Source: Salinarimonas rosea DSM 21201
GTDB taxonomy: Bacteria; Pseudomonadota; Alphaproteobacteria; Rhizobiales; Beijerinckiaceae
Length of the DNA: 64,000 nucleotides
Assembly: GCF_000429045.1 (NCBI RefSeq)
Contig: NZ_AUBC01000014.1
Location: 1 to 64,000 of the forward strand
Direction of reading: 5' to 3'
Shown: in pieces, positions 54,688 through 61,570 of the stretch
How positions within the stretch are numbered: the stretch's first letter is position 1
Layout: each line of letters opens with the position of its first letter
Translations under genes and position numbers: made by a program
Notes under the pieces: generated by a model
Told to the model about the DNA's origin: nothing
Database searches by the model: none
The model's input: only the letters and a program-made list of their open reading frames with translations

Positions 54688-54703
54688 GCGACGCTTGCGT
54701 CGC
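54688..54703 (+). other. Hairpin after the sensor kinase
   Basis: GCGACGC-TT-GCGTCGC is a perfect 7-bp palindrome 12 bases past the kinase stop and before the dehalogenase gene. The loop is too short for an ideal terminator and no T-run follows. Confidence 0.4.
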
Positions 54704-54750
54704 GCTCGCGCGGGCGGCACGATCCCGCTCCGCGCGAGAAAGGACAGGCC

Positions 54751-55410
54751 ATGCCCGACGCCCACCCCGTCGTCGTCTTCGATGCCTTCGGCACGCTCTT
54801 CGACGTCCATTCCGCCGTCGCCCGCAACGCGGCGACGATCGGGCCCGCCTCGGTGCATCTCTCGGAGATCTGGCGGGCGAAGCAGCTCGAGTACACCTGG
54901 ACACTGTCCCTGATGGGGCGCTGGGAGCCGTTCTGGCGGCTGACCGAGCGCGCCCTCGACCAGGCGCTCGCCCGGTCGCCGGAGGTGGACCCGATCGTCC
55001 GCGACACGCTGCTCGCGAGCTACCGCGCCCTCGACGCCTACGGGGAGGTGCCGCGCACGCTCGCGCGGCTGCGGGCGCGGGGTGCGCGCACGGCGATCCT
55101 GTCGAACGGCGACGAGGGCATGCTCGCCGACGCCGTCGCGTCCGCCGGCATCGGCGATGACCTCGATGCCGTCCTGTCGGTGGATCGCGTGCGGGTGTTC
55201 AAGACCGATCCGCGCACCTACGCCCTCGTCGAGGCCGAGCTCGGCTGTGCCCGCGAGGACGTGCTCTTCGTCTCCTCCAACCGCTGGGACGTCGCCGGCG
55301 CCGTCGCCTACGGCTTCGCCGCCGCCTGGGTCAATCGCTCCGGCGCACCCGACGAATACGCCGACCTCGCGCCGCAGGCGACGATCGCCGATCTCGACGC
55401 CCTGCCGTGA
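54751..55410 (+). CDS. 2-haloacid dehalogenase-type HAD hydrolase
   Basis: 219-residue HAD enzyme of the (S)-2-haloacid dehalogenase group. Motif I VFDAFGTLFDVHS has nucleophile Asp11; motif II is ILSNGD; motif III Lys is in VFKTDPRTY; the dehalogenase-specific SSNRWDVAGA and AAWVNRSG are present. Cap-domain residues WTLSLMGRWEPFW fit. It hydrolyses C-Cl or C-Br bonds of short haloacids, or may be a related HAD with another substrate. Start ATG 54751 after AGGACAGG. Confidence 0.9.
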   Translation: MPDAHPVVVFDAFGTLFDVHSAVARNAATIGPASVHLSEIWRAKQLEYTWTLSLMGRWEPFWRLTERALDQALARSPEVDPIVRDTLLASYRALDAYGEVPRTLARLRARGARTAILSNGDEGMLADAVASAGIGDDLDAVLSVDRVRVFKTDPRTYALVEAELGCAREDVLFVSSNRWDVAGAVAYGFAAAWVNRSGAPDEYADLAPQATIADLDALP

Positions 55411-55450
55411 GGACCCGTCCCCTGTTGCGGGGGGCAGGCGGGGCGGGGCG

Positions 55451-56890
55451 TCACTGCGCGGCGGCGTCCTCGCTCGGCGTCGTCGCGCCGGTCGTGCCCG
55501 TCGCCTCCGGCGCGTCGTACGTGACGCGCCAGAGCGTGCCGGCGGTCTCGTCGGCGACGATCAGTGCCCCGTCGGGCATGACCACCACGTCGGTCGGGCG
55601 GCCCCAGACCACGGCGCGCTCGTCGCCCTCGACCCAGAAGCCGGTCATGAAGTTCTCGTAGCCGCCCTCCGGCTCGCCGTTCTCGAAGGGCACGCGCACG
55701 ACCTTGTAGCCGGTCGGGTCGGCGCGGTTCCAGGAGCCCTTGAGCGCCACGAAGGCGTCGCCGCGATACTCTTCCGGGAACATGTCGGCGTCGTAGAAGG
55801 CGAGGTTCATCGCCGAGGAATGCGCCTCGAACAGGACGTCGGGCGTGATCGTCGCCTCGACCTTCTCCGGCGCGCGCCCGGCGAAGCTCGGCTGCTCGAG
55901 GCCGCCGGCGTAGGCCCAGGGCCATCCGTAGAAGCCGCCTTCCTCGACCTGCGCGAGGTAGTCCGGCACGAGCTCGTCGCCGAGCCCGTCGCGCTCCTGC
56001 ACCACCGCCCACAGCTCGCCGGTCTGCGGGTGCAGCGCCATGCCGATGGGGTTGCGCGTGCCGGACGCGAAGGTGCGCTGGTTCGAGCCGTCGAGGTCGA
56101 ACGCCTGAATCGTGGCGCGCGGCTCGGCCTCCTCGGCGATGTTGCCCGCCGAGCCGACGCCGACATACATGACGCCCGCCTCCTCGTCGCGTAGCAGCGA
56201 GCGCGTCGTATGCCCGATCGGGCGGCCGAAGACGCCCTCGTCGGTCACCGCGAAATGGTCCATCGGCGCCTGCGGCCGGCGCTGGTCCTCCGGCACGTCC
56301 GAGAGCGGGGAGGGATAGAAGATCTCCGGGCCGGTGGCGCGGATCTCGCCGTCGGCATAGGGCACGCGCCAGATGCCGCGCACGTCCGCGACGAGGATGT
56401 CGCCCGCGTTCTCGCCGCTCTCGATGCGGGCGATGCCGTAGGGCTGCTGGAAGCCGCGCGCGAACAGGCTCACGGTCTCGGCCGTGCCGTCGCCGTCCCC
56501 ATCGCGCAGGAACATCACGTCGCCCTGCGCCTGGCGCGCGACGAGGAGGTCTCCGCTGTCGAGCACGAAGAGCTTGCGGGGGCCGTCGAGCTCCGCGAAC
56601 AGCGCCGCCTCGAAGCCCTCGGGGACGTTGGGCGTGCGCCCGTCGCGGGCGATGGTGAGCGCGGGGTTGCGCACCGCCTCGTCGGGCTGCGGCGGCGGCA
56701 GGTCGGCGGGCTCGACCCGGAAGCGCTTGCCGATCTCCTGGTCCTGGAAGGCGGGGATCGCGGGGCTGACGGCGGCCTCGCCCGGCGCGGCGGCGCCGCC
56801 TTGCGCGTGGGCCGTCCCGGCGGCGGCGAGGGCGACGAGGCTCGCGGCGGCGAGGTGGGGGATGCGGTTCGTCACGAGGCGTCTCTCCAT
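55451..56890 (-). CDS. PQQ-dependent sugar/sorbosone dehydrogenase-like beta-propeller
   Basis: 479 residues, exported (signal about residues 1-29, ending AHAQ). The body is a six-bladed propeller of the soluble glucose/L-sorbosone dehydrogenase family: VPEGFEAALFAELDGPRKLFVLDSGDLLVARQ, GFQQPYGIARIE, FASGTRNPIGMALHPQTGELWAVVQERDGLGDELVPDYL, GGFYGWPWAY and APEATG tail, with each longer stretch broken by variable turns. The RNP-x-G and QERD-x-LGDE regions contribute the PQQ/Ca site in the family. No PQQ synthesis gene is in the window. The substrate is an aldose or other alcohol in the periplasm. Confidence 0.88.
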   Translation of the reverse strand: MERRLVTNRIPHLAAASLVALAAAGTAHAQGGAAAPGEAAVSPAIPAFQDQEIGKRFRVEPADLPPPQPDEAVRNPALTIARDGRTPNVPEGFEAALFAELDGPRKLFVLDSGDLLVARQAQGDVMFLRDGDGDGTAETVSLFARGFQQPYGIARIESGENAGDILVADVRGIWRVPYADGEIRATGPEIFYPSPLSDVPEDQRRPQAPMDHFAVTDEGVFGRPIGHTTRSLLRDEEAGVMYVGVGSAGNIAEEAEPRATIQAFDLDGSNQRTFASGTRNPIGMALHPQTGELWAVVQERDGLGDELVPDYLAQVEEGGFYGWPWAYAGGLEQPSFAGRAPEKVEATITPDVLFEAHSSAMNLAFYDADMFPEEYRGDAFVALKGSWNRADPTGYKVVRVPFENGEPEGGYENFMTGFWVEGDERAVVWGRPTDVVVMPDGALIVADETAGTLWRVTYDAPEATGTTGATTPSEDAAAQ

Positions 56891-57021
56891 CCTGTCGCAG
56901 GAAGTCCTGCCCCGGCAACAGGAGGGCGAGCGGCGCGGTTCCCCGCGGGGGGCGCGCGGAACGGTCGCGCGGCGTCTCGCCGCGCGCTATACCGCCGTCG
57001 CCCGGAGCGGAGGAAACGACC

Positions 57022-57648
57022 ATGGCCGACGAGCTCGTTCTCTACACGAACCCCATGTCGCGCGGACGCATCGCGCGCTGGATGCTGGAGGAGATCGGCA
57101 CGCCCTACGAGACGCGGATCGTGCAGTACGGCGACGAGATGCAGGGGGAGGCCTACCGCGCGATCAACCCGATGGCGAAGGTCCCTGCGCTGCGGCACGG
57201 CGAGACGGTCGTCACCGAGGTCGCCGCCATCTGCGCCTATCTCGCCGACGTCTTCCCGGAGGCGGGGCTGGCACCGGCGCACGGCTCGCGGGAGCGCGGC
57301 ACGTACTACCGGTGGCTCTTCTTCGGGGCGGGACCGATGGAGGCGGCGGTGACCAATCGCGCCCTCGGCTTCGTGCCGCCGCCGGAACGATCGCGGATGG
57401 TGGGCTACGGCAGCTGGGAGCGCATGCTCGACGCGCTGGAGGGCGCCGTCGCGGCGGGACCCTTCATCCTGGGCGAGCGCTTCAGCGCCGTGGACGTTCT
57501 GCTCGGCGCGCAGGTGAGCTGGGGTCTCGCCTTCGGCACGGTGGAGAGGCGGCCCGCCTTCGAGGCCTATGCCGAGCGGACGATGGGGCGACCCGCCGCC
57601 CGTCGCGCGCTGGCGATCGACGAGGCGGCCGCCCCGCCCGCGCAATGA
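57022..57648 (+). CDS. Glutathione S-transferase family protein
   Basis: 208 residues. The thioredoxin-like N-domain (LVLYTNPMSRGRIARWMLEEIG; PMAKVPALRHGETVVTEVAAICAYLAD) carries the VPAL cis-Pro and the T-E-V-A-A-I pair that binds glutathione gamma-Glu. The helical C-domain has GPFILGERFSAVDVLLGAQ. Asn-Pro-x-Ser near the N-terminus supplies the likely catalytic Ser. Its substrate is unknown. It follows an AGGAAACG ribosome site. Confidence 0.9.
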   Translation: MADELVLYTNPMSRGRIARWMLEEIGTPYETRIVQYGDEMQGEAYRAINPMAKVPALRHGETVVTEVAAICAYLADVFPEAGLAPAHGSRERGTYYRWLFFGAGPMEAAVTNRALGFVPPPERSRMVGYGSWERMLDALEGAVAAGPFILGERFSAVDVLLGAQVSWGLAFGTVERRPAFEAYAERTMGRPAARRALAIDEAAAPPAQ

Positions 57649-57655
57649 CGGCGCA

Positions 57656-58741
57656 TCACGCCCGCCAGGTCGCGTCGAGCACCCGCAGCCAGTTGCGCCA
57701 GCAGATCTTCTCCAGCGCCTCGCCCGCATAGCCGCGCTCGGCGAGCGCCGCGACGAGGTTCGGCAGCCCGCGGGCGTCGCCGATCGCGTCCGGCATCGTC
57801 GCGCCGTCGAAGTCCGAGCCGAGGCCGACGCCGTCGATGCCGACACGCGCGACGAGGTGGTCGATGTGGTCGACCATCATCGACAGCGGCGTCGCCGCGT
57901 CGCGCCGCCCGTCGGGCCGGATGAAGGATGTGGCGAAGTTGAGCCCCACCATGCCGCGGCTCTCGCCGATCGCCGCGAGCTGCGCGTCGGTGAGGTTGCG
58001 GGCGTGCGGGCAGATCGCGTGGGCGTTCGAATGCGTCGCGACCAGCGGCGCGCGGCTGAGCCGCGCCACGTCCCAGAAGCCGCGCTCGTTGAGGTGCGAC
58101 AGGTCGATCATGATCCGCAGACGGTTGCAGGCGCGCACCAGCGCCTCGCCCGCCGGGGTGAGCCCGCGGCCGATGTCGGGGCCCGACGGGAAGCGGAAGG
58201 GCACGCCCTCCCCGAAGATCGTCGGCCGGCTCCACACCGGCCCCAGCGAGCGCAGGCCCGCCGCGTGGAGGACCTCGAGCGTGCGCAGGTCCGGGTCGAT
58301 CGCCTCCGCGCCCTCGAGATGCGCCACCATGGCGACCGCGCCGCGCGCCATCGCCGCCTCGATGTCGGGAACGCTCCGGCAGACCGCGAGCGCCCCCTCG
58401 GAGGCGCGCTCCAGCCGCAGCAGGATCGCGAGCATCGCGAGCGTCGCATCGCGGGCGTAGCCGGGATCGAGCGCAGGCGGCAGCGGCACGTCGTAGCGCG
58501 GGCGCGTCATCAGCGCGTCCGCCTCGACGCCGGCCCCGCTCGGGTCCGGGACGTAGATCGCGAAGAGCCCGCCGACGAAGCCGCCGGCGCGCGCCCGCGG
58601 CAGGTCGAGGTGGCACAGCCGCTCGCCCGCGAGGAACCCCTCCTCCGGACTCGGATGGCCGGAGAGGAGCAGGCGCAGGAGGGAGTCGTTGTGGCCGTCG
58701 AAGACGGGGACGCGAGGGGCGGGCATAGAGGAGGCGGGCAT
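57656..58741 (-). CDS. Membrane-dipeptidase-like peptidase (M19)
   Basis: 361-residue zinc dipeptidase of the renal-dipeptidase family. Metal ligands are in FDGHNDSLL (His-x-Asp near the N-terminus), VAHLEGAEAI (bridging Glu), IDLSHLNERGFWDV and APLVATHSNAHAI, with the active-site Asp in VGLGSDFDGA. Two ATGs (58741 and 58726) are possible; both precede APRVPVFDGHND and neither has a good ribosome site. No export signal is evident. It converges on the GST gene with a 7-base gap. Function is likely in D- or L-dipeptide breakdown. Confidence 0.9.
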   Translation of the reverse strand: MPASSMPAPRVPVFDGHNDSLLRLLLSGHPSPEEGFLAGERLCHLDLPRARAGGFVGGLFAIYVPDPSGAGVEADALMTRPRYDVPLPPALDPGYARDATLAMLAILLRLERASEGALAVCRSVPDIEAAMARGAVAMVAHLEGAEAIDPDLRTLEVLHAAGLRSLGPVWSRPTIFGEGVPFRFPSGPDIGRGLTPAGEALVRACNRLRIMIDLSHLNERGFWDVARLSRAPLVATHSNAHAICPHARNLTDAQLAAIGESRGMVGLNFATSFIRPDGRRDAATPLSMMVDHIDHLVARVGIDGVGLGSDFDGATMPDAIGDARGLPNLVAALAERGYAGEALEKICWRNWLRVLDATWRA

Positions 58742-58977
58742 GGAGGCGGCGGGCTCTCGAAGACGAGGCTCCCGGGGCGACGCCCCGGAGGCGGTGGCGC
58801 CGGACGCTCGCACGGCGAAGCGGGGCCGGCAAGAGGAGCCGAGAGAGGAGGCCGCGAGCGCGCCCTCCGTCGGCTCTCCTCACGGGCCCCGCGTCTGCGT
58901 CCCGCGCGCCCCGTCCGTCTCGGCGCTGCGCGCGGATCGACCGTCCCCTACGGGGAAGGAGGCGGACTCGACGAGCC

Positions 58978-60024
58978 TCACGGGCAGGGGTTGGTGTGGC
59001 GCAGGTGGATGGCGTCGATGCGCGCCTCGAGCTCGGGCGGGATCGCGACGTCCATCGCGTCGATGTTCGTCTCGAGCTGCGCCATCGTCGTCGCGCCGAT
59101 GACGACGGACGTCGTGAACGACCGCGAGGCGGCGAAGGCGAGCGCCATCTGCGCCGGGTCGAGCCCCCATTCGCGGGCGAGCGCCACATAGGCCGAGATC
59201 GCCGCGGGCGCTCCCGGCGTCTCGTAGCGCTGCATGCGGTCGAACAGCGTGCGCCGGGCCCCCGGCGGACGGGCGCCACCCTCGTACTTGCCGGTGAGGT
59301 AGCCCTGCGCCAGCGGCGAGTAGGCGAGGAGCCCGACGTCCTCGCGCCGCGCGATCTCGGCGAGCCCGCCCTCGAAGGTGCGGTTGACGAGGGAGTACGC
59401 GTTCTGGAGCGAGGCGACCCGCGGCAGGCCCTTCGCCTCGGCGTGCGCGAGGAACGTCATCGTGCCCCAGGCGCTCTCGTTCGAGAGCCCGACGTGGCGG
59501 ACCTTGCCCGCCTTCACGAGCTCGTCCATCACCGCGAGCGTCTCCTCGATCGGGTGCTCGGGCCCGCTCGTCGGCTTGTAGACGATCGGGTTCGCCCCGA
59601 ACTGGGAGACGGCGCGGTCGGGCCAGTGGATCTGGTAGAGGTCGATCCAGTCCGTCTGCAGCCGCGCCAGGCTCTTGTCGACAGCCTCGAGGATCTGCGC
59701 GCGCGAGAGCTCGGCGGGCGACCCGTCGTCGCGGAACCAGGTGTTCTGCGAGCGGCCGACGACCTTGGTGGCGAGGACCACGTCCGCGCGATTGCGCCGG
59801 GCCTTCATCCAGGTGCCGACGATGCGCTCGGTCTCGCCCTGCGTCTGCGCCTTGGGCGGGATCGGGTAGAGCTCGGCGGTGTCGATGAAGTTCATGCCGC
59901 GCTCGCGCGCGTAATCGAGCTGGGCGTGGCCCTCGGCCTCGCTGTTCTGCTCGCCGAAGGTCATCGTGCCGAGGCACAGCGCGCTGACCTCGAGGCCCGT
60001 GCGCCCGAGCGGCCGGTAGTGCAT
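58978..60024 (-). CDS. Aldo/keto reductase (Tas/YajO-like)
   Basis: 348-residue NADPH-dependent reductase. AKR catalytic Asp-Tyr-Lys-His are placed in NFIDTAELYPIPP, VLATKVVG and LYQIHWPDR. The Tas-like patches GRTGLEVSALCLGTMTFGEQN and ASLQNAYSLVNRTFEGGLAEIA, plus GATTMAQLETNIDAMD near the C-terminus, fit the family. The 236-base region upstream of the neighbouring dipeptidase (58742-58977) holds no other gene. The substrate is an unknown aldehyde or ketone. Confidence 0.92.
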   Translation of the reverse strand: MHYRPLGRTGLEVSALCLGTMTFGEQNSEAEGHAQLDYARERGMNFIDTAELYPIPPKAQTQGETERIVGTWMKARRNRADVVLATKVVGRSQNTWFRDDGSPAELSRAQILEAVDKSLARLQTDWIDLYQIHWPDRAVSQFGANPIVYKPTSGPEHPIEETLAVMDELVKAGKVRHVGLSNESAWGTMTFLAHAEAKGLPRVASLQNAYSLVNRTFEGGLAEIARREDVGLLAYSPLAQGYLTGKYEGGARPPGARRTLFDRMQRYETPGAPAAISAYVALAREWGLDPAQMALAFAASRSFTTSVVIGATTMAQLETNIDAMDVAIPPELEARIDAIHLRHTNPCP

Positions 60025-60073
60025 GTCTCTCGTGCCTTTTCTTCGTCGTGTCGTCGTCGCGAGGGGCCTGTGA

Positions 60074-60760
60074 TCAGCCCTCGCCGGGGAGGACCCGCTC
60101 CTCGAGGAAGCGGATCACGGTGGGGAGCATGCGCTCCACCACCACCTCGACGCCTTCGACGCTCGGGTGGATGCCGTCCTCGAGCATCAGCCCGGGGTTC
60201 CCGAGCGCGCCCTCCAGGAAGAAGGGGTAGAGCACGAGGTCGTGCTCCTCGGCAAGACGCGGATAGATCGCGTCGAAGGCCGCGACGTAGTCCGGCCCCA
60301 TGTTGCGCGCCGCGTACATGCCGGCGAGGAGGACGGGGATGTCGCGCTCGGACAGGCGTTCGACGATCGCGTCGAGCGTCTCTTCGGTGCGAGCGGGGTC
60401 GAGCCCGCGCAGCATGTCGTTGGCGCCGAGCTCGAGGATGACGCCGTCCGTCCCCTCCGGCACCGACCAGTCGAGCCGCTCCAGGCCGGCCGCGGCGGTG
60501 TCGCCGGAGACCCCGGCGTTCACGATCTCGACATTGGAAAAGCCCGCCTCGTCGAGGGCGCGGTCGAGGACCGCGGGGAAGGCGGCGCTGCCGGGGAGCT
60601 GATAGCCGGCCATGAGGCTGTCGCCGAACGCGACGATGCGGACCTCGTCGGCGCCTCGTTCCGCCGGCCCGTCGTCCTGGGCGGCCGCCGGGGCGGCGAG
60701 GCCGAAGGCGAGAAGGCAGGCGGCGGCGAGCCGTGTGGCGAGCGGGCGCATGTGGCGCAT
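60074..60760 (-). CDS. Periplasmic GDSL arylesterase/thioesterase (TesA-like)
   Basis: 228 residues with a signal peptide (about residues 4-28, ending AAPAAAQ). SGNH hydrolase blocks: I in VAFGDSLMAGYQLPG (Ser), II in GVSGDTAAAGLERLD, III in LELGANDMLRGLDP, V in LEDGIHPSVEGVEVV with Asp and His. TesA/arylesterase proteins hydrolyse short acyl esters and thioesters in the periplasm. It is divergent from the YbbA-like ATPase gene, the same pairing as E. coli tesA-ybbA. A second ATG at 60751 would remove three residues. Confidence 0.92.
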   Translation of the reverse strand: MRHMRPLATRLAAACLLAFGLAAPAAAQDDGPAERGADEVRIVAFGDSLMAGYQLPGSAAFPAVLDRALDEAGFSNVEIVNAGVSGDTAAAGLERLDWSVPEGTDGVILELGANDMLRGLDPARTEETLDAIVERLSERDIPVLLAGMYAARNMGPDYVAAFDAIYPRLAEEHDLVLYPFFLEGALGNPGLMLEDGIHPSVEGVEVVVERMLPTVIRFLEERVLPGEG

Positions 60761-60811
60761 GGCGATCTCTACCCCATATCTGATGTCGCGGAAGGGCCGG
60801 GCGGCCCGTCT

Positions 60812-60831
60812 CCGCCGGTCGATGCCGGCGG
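60812..60831. other. Inverted repeat in the arylesterase-ybbA divergent promoter
   Basis: CCGCCGG (60812-60818), a 6-base spacer and CCGGCGG (60825-60831) lie in the 103-base divergent region. It could be an operator; the high GC makes chance occurrence plausible. Confidence 0.35.
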
Positions 60832-60863
60832 GCATGTCAACGCATGAAGATCGGATCGTTCGC

Positions 60864-61556
60864 ATGAGCGGCAAGAGCATCGTCCTCGAAAACGTCGAGC
60901 TGAGCCTCGGGCGCGGCGCGGCGCGGGTGCACATCCTCAAGGGCGTGTCGCTCGGCGTCGACCGCGGCGAGGCGATCGGCCTCGTCGGGCCTTCCGGGTC
61001 GGGCAAGTCGACGCTGCTGATGACGATGGCGGGGCTGGAGCGGCCCGATTCCGGGCGCGTGACGATCGAGGGCGAGGAGCTCACCGCCATGGACGAGGAC
61101 GCGCTCGCGCGCTTCCGCGGCCGGCGCATCGGCATCGTCTTCCAGTCCTTCCACCTCGTGCCGACCATGACGGCGCTCGAGAACGTCGCCCTGCCGCTGG
61201 AGCTCGCGGGCAAGGGGGACGCCTTCGACCGCGCCTCGGCGGAGCTGCGGGCGGTGGGCCTCGGCGAGCGGCTCGCGCACTATCCCGCCCAGCTCTCCGG
61301 CGGCGAGCAGCAGCGCGTCGCCATCGCCCGCGCGCTCGCCCCCGACCCGGCGATCCTCGTGGCCGACGAGCCCACCGGGAATCTCGACGAGACCACCGGC
61401 GGGTCGATCGTCGACCTGCTCTTCGCGCTCAAGCGCGAACGCGGCGCGACGCTCGTCCTCGTCACCCACGACACCGGCCTCGCCACGGCCTGCGACCGCA
61501 CGATCCGCCTGCGCTCCGGGCGGATCGAGGCGGATGCGGACGCGGCGGCGGCGTGA
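60864..61556 (+). CDS. ABC transporter ATPase (YbbA/LolD type)
   Basis: 230-residue ATPase of the MacB/LolD/YbbA group. Walker A GPSGSGKST, LSGGEQQRVAIARAL signature, Walker B ILVADEPTGNLD, and switch His in VLVTHDTG are intact. Start ATG 60864; the frame upstream overlaps the divergent gene and is not conserved-looking. It pairs with the large permease starting 15 bases downstream. Confidence 0.94.
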   Translation: MSGKSIVLENVELSLGRGAARVHILKGVSLGVDRGEAIGLVGPSGSGKSTLLMTMAGLERPDSGRVTIEGEELTAMDEDALARFRGRRIGIVFQSFHLVPTMTALENVALPLELAGKGDAFDRASAELRAVGLGERLAHYPAQLSGGEQQRVAIARALAPDPAILVADEPTGNLDETTGGSIVDLLFALKRERGATLVLVTHDTGLATACDRTIRLRSGRIEADADAAAA

Positions 61557-61570
61557 GGGACGAGGCGACC

